The notes beneath the pieces were generated by a model. That model ran no database searches and had not been told where the DNA came from. It was given only the letters and a program-made list of their open reading frames with translations. DNA of 64,000 nt from Okapia johnstoni (Eukaryota; Chordata; Mammalia; Artiodactyla; Giraffidae), in contig CM044316.1 of NCBI GenBank assembly GCA_024291935.2, forward strand, positions 72,990,501 to 73,054,500, written 5' to 3'. Below, piece after piece: positions 51,201-57,415 of this stretch. Within the stretch, counting starts at the first letter, position 1. Every line of letters begins with the position of its first letter. A program made the translations under genes and the position numbers.

Positions 51201-54200
51201 TTATTCTGCAGAAAAGACTTTGGCTAAGCCTCCAGTATATTCATTAGCCCTGGATCTCTTGAGTTCCATGGAGCTTATTTATTTTTAGGATTATCAACAC
51301 AAATTATTTAGCCAGTCTATTGATTAAGGGCCTTCTTTATGCATAACACTGTCTGGGAGCTTCAAATGTTGACTGCCTCCTATATGGGGAATACATTTTT
51401 ATTGACATATTAATTTTTATAGTTTAACTGAGAATCAAACTTAATTTTTAAAACTCAAACACTATTTTACTAATTTCAATATCTATTGTTTTCATGCAAA
51501 ACTGAAGTTCTTGATCCTTCTCTGTAAGTGAAATGAAACCCAGAAATGATATTTCTGACCTGATTGTGATAGAAATTATACAGCACTGGAAAAGTAGGTC
51601 AGCATTTTATCATTTACAAATCTAGGTCAGGTCAGCATTTCCTAACTAGTTTCTATTGTAAATTCATATGCACCACTATTATCTCTTAAAATGAAAAACA
51701 TGGAAATACCCGGATAAATGTAAGACAGTATGTGAATGTGCAAACACATACAACATCCCATTTCCTCAAGATTAAGTCTTATATGATAGAAAATATTTCT
51801 AATAACATACAGGAATATTAACATCTTCTTTTTCACTTCAACTCTGTTCTCCACTGGCAACATTGGTGGTCATTTGCGCCTATTTTCATATCATTGTCAA
51901 TAGGACCTACAGTTTATTTGTTCTATTTGTGCTGCTTATTTTGAGCTATTTTATAGACATCTCACATCTAAATATGAAGCAACCAAAGTGTCACAGGTCT
52001 TACCAAGAGGAAGCATGCATGTAACTATGACAAACAGTAGACTTAAGAAAACTCATGTAAATGCTTCACATGTCCTTGATAAATGATAAGAGAAAGTAGT
52101 CTGAATCGAATTCTGCTTCATTGCCTATGCTAAAGCCTTTGTGTGGATCATGACAAACTGGAAAAATATTCAAAAAAATGGGAATACCAGACCACCTTAC
52201 CTGCCTCCTGAGAAATCTGTATGCAGGTCAAGAAGCAACAGTTAGAACTAGAAATGGAATGAAGGGCTTGTTCAAAATTGAAAAAGGAGTATGACAAGGG
52301 TGTATACTGTCATCCTGCTTATTTAACTTATATGCAGAGTACAATGTGATGCTGGGCTGGGTGAATAACAAGCTGGAATCACGACTACCAGGAGAAATAT
52401 CAACAACCTCAGATATGGAGCTAATACTAATCTAATGGCAGAAAGGGAAGAGGAACCATAGAGTCTCTTGATAAAGGTGAAAGAAGAGAGTGAAAAAGCT
52501 GGCTTAAAACACAATATTCAAAAAACTAAGATCATGGTATCCAGTCCCATCACTTCATGGCAAACAGATGGGAAAACAATGGAAACAGTGAGATTTTATT
52601 TTCTTGGGCTCCAAAATCACAGTGGATGACAAAATTAAAAGATGCCCGCTCCTGGGAAGAAAAGCAATGACAAAACTAGACAGTGTATTAAAAGGCAAAG
52701 ACATAACTTAGCCAATAAAGTTTTGTATAGTCAAAGCTACGGTTTTTCCAGTAGTCATCTAAAGATGTGAGAGTTGGACCCTAAGGAAGACAGAGGGCCG
52801 AAGAATTGATGCTTTTGAATTGTGGTGTTGGAGAAGACTCTTGAGAGTCCCTTGAACAGCAAGGAGATCAAACCGGTCAATACAAAAGGAAATGAACCCT
52901 GAATATTTGTTGGAAGGACTGATGCCAAAGCTTCAATACTTTGGCCACCTGATGAGAAGAGCCAACTCACTGGAAAAGACCCAGGTGCTGGTAAAGCTTG
53001 ACAGCAAGAGGACAAGGGGGCGACAAAGGATGAGATGGTTGGATGGCATCAGTGACCCAATGGACATGAGTTTGAGCAAACTCTGGCAGATAGTGAAGGA
53101 CAGAGAAGCCCAGTGTGCTGGAGTCCATCGGGTCACAAAGAGTCAGATATGACTTAACAACTAAACAACAACATGTAAATATATCCTCCACATTGTTACC
53201 AGTTGGTTTTCTAAAGTGCACTCCATTTTTTTCCTTGCTCAAAGTGTTTATTAGGTACATAAACACTATCAAAATATAAAGGCCTTGAAAAGACTTCAAG
53301 ATCTGTCCTCAAGCTTTCTAGTCTCATCTCTTCACTGATTAACTTCAATTTCTTGCACTCCCCAGGCAACTATTCAACTTCATGTTCTTTGTGTCCTTAA
53401 CTACCTCATCCTTTATCTATCTAAAGGCTAGAGAATGTTTTCCCAGCTCTAGCTAAGACTCCTCCTTTAATCCTCAGTCAGTCCTTATACACAGGTCAGG
53501 GTGTTATCTCCTTGATGATGCCCTCCAGCAGTTCCCAGTGACAATTATTTTCTCCGTTTCTAAAAAATTTCTCAGCCACAAGAGGAAATAAACTATTTAA
53601 TAAACTATTTCCCACCCTTTCTCTGGTACTCAACTTAATTATAAAATATGGGCAATAAATAGGTCCTACTCTGTAGGGTTTGTGAACATTAAATGAGAAT
53701 ATCTGTAAGTCACTTAACACATCAACAGAGGAAGAAATGATGATAAACGTCCTCAGATTGATCAAGTATGAATGATTCACAAGCTGGGAATGATTGTGAC
53801 CCTGTTTGGTTTAGTCTCAAGCTCATGTTCCTTCTACCACACACGTTGTCTCTCTACGTCCTAGCAGATGACACATAAAATTTACTTAATACTCTTCCCC
53901 ATTGGACTGTAAAGTCCTTGAATACAAGGAGCATGTTTTACATGACTTTGTATATCCAGACACTCATTCATTTAAGTACTAACTCTGACACTGTGATGTA
54001 GAGATTAAAAGACCTAGTCTCTACTCTAAGAACTCTGCCTAGAGAAGGGAGAATTATAAGCAATATCTCACTGCTGTTTTCTACACAGGAGGGACACTGG
54101 TGGCATATACATGGACTGGACTATAGATGTCCAAATAAACACCTAAAGGGAGTAGAAGAAAACTTAAGGTACAGGGAAGCTTCTTTGGAAGAAATGAAAC

Positions 54201-57121
54201 TAGAGATGAATCTTGAAGAACTTTAAGTTAGGGAGAACTAGGGTTTCTGGAGTCTTTAAAAGTATTAATTCATAAATGATATAATTATTATACTGCTTAT
54301 GCTCTGATAGTTTTAAATTATTATTACTGATAAACATTTAATGGCCTTGAAATGCATTTTAAAACATGGATTCATTGGGGGCTTCCCTGGTGGCTCAGTG
54401 ATAAAGAATCTGCCTGCTAATGCAGGAGACACAGGTTCTCAATCCCTGATCTGAGAATATCCCATATGCCGCAGAACAACTATGAAAGTCAGTGCCACAA
54501 CTACTGAACTCGTGCTTTCGAGTCCAGGAGCTGCAACTACTGAAGCCCGTGCACCTAGAGCTCGTGCCCTGGAATGAGATACTGCAATGAGAAGCTCGCA
54601 CATCTTAACTAGAGGGTAGCCCTCACTTGCAGCAACAAAAACCCAGCACAGGCATAAATAAATACATAAAATTATGAAAAAAAAACAAAAAAGGAATGCA
54701 CTGGAAGGAGGATATTAAAAACTGAATGGTTCTTTCTAAAAAGAAAAATGGATTAAAATACAGTAATTCAGATATAAGTCATAATCACTGGTTGTTGTTC
54801 AGTCGCTAAGTCATGTCTCTGAGCTGCAGCATGCCAGGCTTCCTTGTCCTTTGCTATCTCCCAGAGTTTGCTCAAATTCATGTCCATGGAATCAGTGGTG
54901 CTATCTAACCATCTCATTATCACTGGGCTACCTTGCAAATATACCAAGTTTAGGTACAAACTCAAAAAGAAACCTCACTGTGTAACTCTTCCAACTACAA
55001 TGTACTTTTCCTGAAATGCTGACATCTGAAGCTCACAGGAACAGAGCAGGAATGAAAAATTAATTACCTGGCAGTTATTTCTATTTTCCATCCACATCTG
55101 ATTGGCATATTATATTTGAAAGCAACAAATCACTAAGACATATCTGATTTTCAGTTATGTTCTTTTCATTAACAACAGCATGAAGACTTTTGACATGCCT
55201 GACTTCCTTTGCCTGTAAACATCTATTCAGAAGTTTCGAAATGAGACAAAGCTTTTAAGTTGATTTTTCAAATGCACCCTGGCACACAACAAATGCTAAT
55301 AAATGAGAGCTATTATTGTCACTCTGAATAAACCAGTATGGCCAGATGGTTCAAATACTGTTAATCTTAAACGGTATATGTCTTGCTTCTAAATAGAACA
55401 TAAGACAAAAAGATGACAAAAAGAAGAATCTATCTCTGCCTGTACTATGAGTAAAATAATCCAATTTCAGCCTCAAGGAGGATATATGCAAGAATTAAGA
55501 GTAATAGACTTGCCACTCTTTTTGGATTGCAAAATGAACCACATTTTCTAAGTTAAATAATGGCTCACTCAGGACACACGCGGAGAAGGCGATGGCACCC
55601 CACTCCAGTACTCTTGCCTGGAAAATCCCGTGGACGGAGGAGCCTGGTAGGCTACAGTCCATGGGGTCGCTTAGAGTCTGACAGGACTGAGCGACTTCAC
55701 TTTCACTTTTCCCTTTCATGCACTGGAGAAGGAAATGGCAATCCACTCCAGTATTCTTGCCTGGAGAATCCCAGGGACGGCGGAGCCTGGTGGGCTGCCG
55801 TCTATGGGGTCGCACAGAGTCGGACACGACTGAAGCGACTTAGCAGCAGCAGCAGCAGCAGCAGGACACACGTCTATCCACGTGTGTCCTTTCACGTGAT
55901 AGCTCGAAAAAGGAGCTGGAGAGTATCTTCGGCCAAGGAAGGGATAACCTGCCAGTAAAATGTCATCCCTTCCATACATTGTAAACTTCTGCAAGGAAGA
56001 GACTGTGACTTATGCCCCAGCTATAACCAAAGTAGCTGGCATAAAGCAAACAATTAATGAGTTTTCGATTAAATGTCGAAGGGTTTTGTGCTGTATGGGA
56101 TTCTGCAGGAACTTCTGGGAACACAAGCTCAGCAACTTTTCACTGTAGAAAAGCTTTTGTCATGGCTGCTTTTCATACTATAATAAAAGGCACAAATCTT
56201 TTCCTCATAAATGCAACATCTGGCACATAGACCTCATAAATTCATGGTGAGGGCCTGGTGTAGAGGCTGTTAGCATTTACCGTGACAAAGGTGAAATGCC
56301 TGCAGACATAGTTTGGGAGATCTTTGCTATTACTATTGATTATTTCATCTGTCCTCTGTCCATGTTGGTTTTATGTATTTTTCTCAGCTTGGAGAAGTAA
56401 GCATTTCTCTTGTGAACTTCTGTGGCTTATTTCAAGCTTCTTTAAGAGGCGCAAACTACTAAAGGAATCTCCAATAAGACAAAATAACACAGGAAACCTT
56501 AATAATGTATGGAAGGGGAGGAAGGCCCGAAGCCAGACACCACTCCAAGCACAGTAAGCTTCTAGAAAAGCCATCTCCACAGACAACTCCAATCATTAAA
56601 ACACAGCTTATAAAGTAGCATCTTTCGAGTTGAGCGAGTGGAGCTGGAGAGACCTAAAAGGCCAATTAATTCAACAGGTGAAAGTTAAGGTCGGGCGTCT
56701 GGGGTTTATTTGACAACAATGAAACACCTGGCTTAGGCCCGCAACGAGATAACAAACCGCAAAACAAGCGCGGAATCCCGGCAGCTCTAAAGCCTGAAAA
56801 TGACCACAAAGAGTAGGTAACGACGAGTTAAGCCAAACCAGTGCATTTCTTTGAAACAAGTCAGAGAAGTAGCCTCTGCGTGTGAGGAGGGGCTCTGCGG
56901 CCCTCAGGTGCTTTCTTGGGCTGCCGGCTCTGGTTGTCCCAGTTTGGACATTCAGGGGCCACATGGCTCCCGGGCCCATGTCTCCCTCTGAACCCCGGGA
57001 GAATCAAGTTAGTGACAGGGTTCCCCGTCCGGGGACTGCCACCCAACCCTCCAACCCTAGTACGGGCCCGCAGCCCCTGCACAAAGCTCAGGCGCGACCC
57101 CAAAGCCCCGGTTCTTACCAT
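14812..57121 (-). CDS. TMEM167A: TMEM167A (protein kish-A), four-exon gene, complete coding sequence
   Basis: The coding segments on the minus strand are 57121-57119, 24990-24881, 20263-20229 and 14882-14812. Together they give 219 nt, 72 codons plus TAG. The product begins [13 protein letters not shown] and ends AFSILFIQ, which I recognise as kish-A, a small conserved membrane protein of the early secretory pathway (Drosophila kish is needed for Golgi/secretory function). Visible in the protein are a hydrophobic N-terminal stretch at about residues 9-24 (signal anchor or signal peptide), a sequon NKT at 35-37, a basic/aromatic loop with FWKCAR at 43-48, and a C-terminal membrane segment at about 56-71. 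The length equals the family's usual 72 aa. All three introns obey GT-AG with pyrimidine-rich acceptors, and no frame break is present, so the gene looks intact. Intron sizes are about 32.1, 4.6 and 5.3 kb. The family and its role are known; localisation here is inferred. Confidence 0.97.
14885..17046. other. TMEM167A intron 3, unique part
   Basis: This is AT-rich intron sequence with short A-runs (such as at 16078-16091) and no recognised gene, RNA or young repeat. Confidence 0.6.
17060..17334 (+). mobile_element. BovB 3'-end fragment
   Basis: It begins TGAATATTTATTGGAAGGAC and ends at the BovB terminal GACTGAACTGAACTG. It is bounded by a 13-bp duplication with one mismatch, ATGACTTTAATCC (17047-17059) and ATGACTCTAATCC (17335-17347), showing a severely 5'-truncated retrotransposition. 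Confidence 0.9.
17384..18107 (-). mobile_element. L1 3' end (minus), split by a Bov-tA SINE
   Basis: A T-run at 17384-17396 marks the poly(A) end. L1 3' UTR follows to about 17562 (AGCTGATTTACAATGTTTCA), then ORF2 antisense at 17746-18107, including AGTTTTCCCAGCACCACTTA. The Bov-tA at 17563-17745 interrupts it. Confidence 0.75.
17563..17745 (-). mobile_element. Bov-tA SINE inside L1
   Basis: The antisense SINE block runs from TGCTTAGTCGCTCAGTTG to TTCTGAGCCACCAT. It has lost part of the tRNA-derived head and the GATCGAACC box is decayed. Confidence 0.85.
18108..18774. repeat. Unclassified GC-richer segment between two L1 tails
   Basis: This stretch of about 0.67 kb is clearly less AT-rich than its surroundings and rich in CAGCAG, CCACC and GGCCAGACC words. 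It has no convincing open frame (the longest, about 87 codons on the minus strand, shows no family). It could be part of an LTR or a 5' region of a retroelement, but I cannot name it. Confidence 0.4.
18775..19532 (+). mobile_element. L1 3' end (plus)
   Basis: It starts in late ORF2 (GTGGTGCTGGGAAAACTAGA), passes through the ORF2 C-terminal region (ATGCAAATTAAAACC) and ends CTACACTTCAATAAAAAAAA. Frames are broken. It faces away from the minus-strand L1 end at 17384-18107. Confidence 0.8.
19533..22528. other. Unique intron sequence around exon 3
   Basis: Apart from the 35-bp exon at 20229-20263 this AT-rich stretch shows no gene, RNA or young repeat. Confidence 0.6.
20229..20263 (-). CDS. TMEM167A: TMEM167A coding segment 3 (35-bp microexon)
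   Basis: This very short exon completes Gly38 and encodes [11 protein letters not shown] plus the first base of Gly50. The acceptor is a T-rich tract ending CTGCAG and the donor is GTGAGT. It supplies the loop between the two hydrophobic segments. Its length of 35 bp means that skipping it would shift the frame. Confidence 0.96.
22529..22850 (+). mobile_element. CHR-type tRNA-derived SINE
   Basis: The tRNA-like head GGGCTTCTGCTGTGGCTCAG is followed by the typical degenerate series of GCAACTA, CACAACTAGAG and AGCC blocks and an A-rich tail. This is the cetartiodactyl (cetacean-hippo-ruminant) family, older than Bov-tA. It lies in intron 2. Confidence 0.8.
23219..23430 (-). mobile_element. Bov-tA SINE, intron 2
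   Basis: It runs in antisense from GTTTAGTTGCTAAGTTGGCT to GAGCCACCAGAGAA, with the BovB-derived middle intact. A short ACCACA repeat on both sides may be a target duplication. Confidence 0.88.
24188..24212. repeat. (T)25 homopolymer
   Basis: This is a pure T-run of about 25 in intron 2. No attached SINE or LINE is recognised. Confidence 0.9.
24881..24990 (-). CDS. TMEM167A: TMEM167A coding segment 2
   Basis: This 110-bp exon encodes Ser2 to Thr37 and the first two bases of Gly38, covering the hydrophobic N-terminal segment ([15 protein letters not shown]) and the sequon NKT. The acceptor is a strong pyrimidine tract ending TTTTTAG just above 24990; the donor is GTATGT from 24880 downward. 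The intron after it is phase 2. Close to its 3' end the exon contains AAATAAAA, which happens to include an AATAAA hexamer. Confidence 0.97.
25136..25344 (-). mobile_element. Bov-tA SINE, 146 bp from exon 2
   Basis: It is a complete antisense copy (GAAGTCGCTTAGTCGTGTCC to CACCAGGGAAGCC) with an exact 11-bp duplication TTAAAAGCAAA at 25125-25135 and 25345-25355. It looks young. It lies in intron 1 about 145 bp upstream of the exon 2 acceptor, in sense with the gene's transcript. Confidence 0.93.
27101..27119 (-). repeat. C-tract with G-quadruplex potential on minus strand
   Basis: Runs of seven, seven and three C are separated by single G inside the L1 5' UTR. The G-rich strand is the TMEM167A sense strand, so the structure could form in the pre-mRNA. 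Structure formation is inferred. Confidence 0.6.
28193..28406 (-). mobile_element. Bov-tA SINE inside L1
   Basis: It is a diverged antisense copy (CATTTAGTCAGTGAGTGGTG to GAGCCTTCAGAGAAG). The flanks CTGATGTATCATT (28180-28192) and CTGGTATATCATT (28407-28419) form a 13-bp duplication with two mismatches. Confidence 0.85.
29959..30174 (-). mobile_element. Bov-tA SINE inside L1 ORF2
   Basis: This antisense copy runs from GTGCATGCTCAGTCACTAAG to GAGCCACCAGGGAAGCCC. A short GAAAAC flanks both sides. The L1 ORF2 sequence resumes directly after it (CTATGGGATGCAGCAAAA). Confidence 0.88.
33390..34283. other. Unique intron 1 spacer between L1 and the BovB array
   Basis: This is AT-rich sequence without recognised gene or young repeat. 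Confidence 0.55.
34284..35690 (+). mobile_element. BovB copy A (endonuclease to mid-RT), array member 1
   Basis: It starts in the endonuclease domain ([19 protein letters not shown] reading near 34290). It contains [20 protein letters not shown] (34678-34740) and the connection to RT ([13 protein letters not shown] at 35238 onward). It breaks off in the IYFCFIDY motif at 35683-35690, where copy B begins. Multiple frame breaks. Confidence 0.85.
35691..38471 (+). mobile_element. BovB copy B, longest in the window, array member 2
   Basis: It begins with [18 protein letters not shown] (endonuclease start) and goes through endonuclease, RT and the C-terminal domain ([18 protein letters not shown]) to the normal BovB end GACTGAGCGACTGAACTGAA. 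The RT catalytic box reads YAHD (about 37714-37725) instead of YADD, so a catalytic Asp is lost. Frameshifts are present as well, as at 36465 and 37310. It is not autonomous. Confidence 0.9.
38472..39424 (+). mobile_element. BovB copy C, array member 3, truncated at both ends
   Basis: It begins within the RT motif (AGTCTTTGACCGTGTGCATC) directly after the end of copy B. It reaches GACAGTGAAAGACAGGGAA near the 3' end but lacks the terminal about 60 bp. The YADD box is lost (YSDI reading). Confidence 0.82.
39425..40548 (+). mobile_element. BovB copy D, array member 4, split by an inverted BovB piece
   Basis: It resumes inside the RT C-terminal half (GGGCAGATGAAGCACAAGTT) and, after an insertion at 39784-40075, continues to the 3' end at about 40548 (CTTACTGACTGAACAATG). 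Confidence 0.85.
39784..40075 (-). mobile_element. Inverted, internally deleted BovB 3' fragment with target duplication
   Basis: It is read antisense from TTTTTATTCAGTTGCCCAGTCGC. The element contains the BovB tail joined across an internal deletion (at about 39940, CTGATGCTTTTCAACACA) to the LGSK region. An exact 12-bp duplication TGACAAACCTAG at 39772-39783 and 40076-40087 shows a separate retrotransposition into copy D. Confidence 0.9.
41998..42206 (-). mobile_element. Bov-tA SINE inside L1, abutting BovB
   Basis: This antisense copy (GCTAAGCCGCTTCAGTTGTC to TTACCACTAGCACCACATG) ends exactly where the plus-strand BovB fragment begins. Confidence 0.85.
42207..44219 (+). mobile_element. 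BovB copy E inside the second L1
   Basis: It starts at [20 protein letters not shown] and passes through the RT ([24 protein letters not shown] with YADD intact at about 43235) and the C-terminal domain to ACTTCACAACTGAACAATAA. A Bov-A2 (43274-43491) interrupts it after the YADD box. Frames are broken. Confidence 0.88.
43274..43491 (-). mobile_element. Bov-A2 SINE inside BovB copy E
   Basis: The (CTG)n tail is at 43274-43291, followed by one full monomer and a truncated second one ending GTAGCGTACCAGGCT. BovB RT sequence continues on both sides. Confidence 0.88.
44379..44655 (-). mobile_element. Bov-A2 SINE inside L1
   Basis: It has a (CTG)n tail then two antisense monomers. The flanks AAAGGCTTATCTC (44366-44378) and AAAGGCTTACCTC (44656-44668) are a 13-bp duplication with one mismatch. 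Confidence 0.93.
45286..45595 (+). mobile_element. Dimeric Bov-tA SINE inside L1
   Basis: Two tRNA-headed units lie in tandem (GGGCTTCCCTGATAGCTTAG and GGCTTCCTTTGTGGCTCAGC), the second with the BovB tail. The exact 10-bp duplication TCACTCTGAT at 45276-45285 and 45596-45605 shows that they inserted together as one unit. Confidence 0.9.
46010..46115. repeat. AT-only near-palindromic expansion within L1
   Basis: About 100 bases consist of A and T only, built from ATAATAAAT/ATTTATTAT words in both orientations, so hairpins or cruciforms can form. Flanking L1 sequence (CACAAAATTTTCTAA and AATTTGTATGGAAAG) is normally contiguous, so this is a local expansion. Confidence 0.8.
46474..46727 (-). 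mobile_element. Bov-A2 SINE inside L1
   Basis: It has a short CTG tail and two antisense monomers with an exact 15-bp duplication CTAAATTTAAGACTG (46459-46473 and 46728-46742). The perfect duplication suggests relative youth. Confidence 0.94.
47914..52111. other. Mostly unique intron 1 sequence
   Basis: This is AT-rich. A diverged L2-like relic is possible at about 49150-49345 (CTTCCCTGTGCCTGTGCCCA, GCCCTATAACTG). Open frames of up to about 138 codons show no family. Confidence 0.5.
52112..53172 (+). mobile_element. BovB copy F, decayed
   Basis: It starts in the RT (CTTCATTGCCTATGCTAAAG) and runs to the BovB end (AGTCAGATATGACTTAACAA). The catalytic box is destroyed (ATGGAGCTAATAC where YADD should be, about 52415). 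Antisense to TMEM167A. Confidence 0.88.
53173..54378. other. Unique intron 1 with old L2/MIR-like traces
   Basis: Short landmarks such as TTGGACTGTAAAGTCCTTGAA (about 53903-53923) resemble mammalian L2/MIR 3' ends. No gene is recognised. Confidence 0.4.
54379..54690 (+). mobile_element. CHR-type tRNA-derived SINE
   Basis: The head GGGCTTCCCTGGTGGCTCAG is followed by GCCACAACTACTGA, GCTGCAACTACTGAAGCCCG and an A-rich tail with AAATAAATACAT. It lies in intron 1. Confidence 0.82.
54792..54918 (-). mobile_element. Short BovB 3' fragment
   Basis: The antisense BovB tail (TTGTTGTTCAGTCGCTAAGT to TCTAACCATCTCATT) is bounded by ATCACTGG at 54784-54791 and 54919-54926, a probable 8-bp target duplication. 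Confidence 0.82.
55581..55862 (+). mobile_element. Bov-A2 SINE with AGC tail, about 1.3 kb from the promoter
   Basis: Two monomers are followed by a run of CAG units. The exact 10-bp duplication AGGACACACG at 55571-55580 and 55863-55872 marks the insertion. It lies in intron 1 close to exon 1. Confidence 0.94.
57119..57121 (-). CDS. TMEM167A: TMEM167A coding segment 1 (start codon only)
   Basis: The ATG is the last three bases of exon 1, followed directly by the donor GTAAGA (57118 downward). The spliced context has A at -3 relative to the ATG, a reasonable initiation context, and the next codon (TCT, Ser2) is the first codon of exon 2. The start is fixed by the exact match of the joined product to the kish-A N-terminus. 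Confidence 0.93.
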
Positions 57122-57300
57122 AGTGAGGCCGGCGAAGCCCCAGCCACATCACCCTTCCGGGCCCAGGGCGGAAGAGGCGTGCACGGCCGGCTTGCCTTTC
57201 TTTCCCCTTCCCGCGGTCTGATTGGGCCTGTCAGGGTACCTCCTCCTGAGGCGCGGGTCTCGGACTCTACGATAGGCTCCTCTCTACCGGAAAGGACGGG
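57122..57300 (-). other. TMEM167A: TMEM167A exon 1, 5' UTR (approximate start)
   Basis: This is the sequence immediately upstream of the ATG on the minus strand. The start site is inferred from the CCAAT box at 57347-57351 and the CRE at 57308-57315, which would sit just upstream. If the UTR reaches beyond 57149 it contains an upstream ATG (57149-57147) that opens a reading frame overlapping the main start. The outer boundary may be wrong by 100 bases. Confidence 0.45.
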
Positions 57301-57307
57301 ACTTAAA

Positions 57308-57315
57308 TGACGTCA
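57308..57315. promoter_or_regulatory. Consensus cAMP response element
   Basis: The perfect palindrome TGACGTCA is a site for CREB/ATF factors. It lies between the presumed start sites of the two divergent genes and could act on both. Confidence 0.7.
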
Positions 57316-57329
57316 TTCAGCCCCCGCGG

Positions 57330-57415
57330 AAGTAGCTGACACTCTCATTGGCTGCTGGGTGTCCGCCTGTGGTAGCGGGCCTTTTGGAGGAGGCCGGAAG
57401 TGGAATTACTGACAG
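57330..57415 (+). other. XRCC4: Probable non-coding exon 1 of XRCC4 (approximate start)
   Basis: On the plus strand the CpG block contains a good splice donor: GACAG then GTAGGG, with GT at 57416-57417. XRCC4, the DNA ligase IV partner in non-homologous end joining, starts head to head with TMEM167A in human, and its first exon is non-coding. A non-coding exon ending at 57415 fits that arrangement. No XRCC4 coding sequence (protein start MERK...) was found in the remaining 6.6 kb, so identification rests on synteny and the donor alone. Confidence 0.5.
57394..57402 (+). promoter_or_regulatory. ETS-type site CCGGAAGTG
   Basis: This matches the GABP/ELK-type motif, and the identical 9-mer recurs at 57423-57431, 29 bases further on. 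ETS pairs are common near start sites of TATA-less housekeeping promoters. Binding is inferred. Confidence 0.55.

Noticed and set aside
56671..57310. Several open frames of 77-142 codons across the CpG block on both strands
   Set aside because: GC-rich sequence lacks stops by chance; there is no family similarity, and they overlap the promoter and the TMEM167A first exon.
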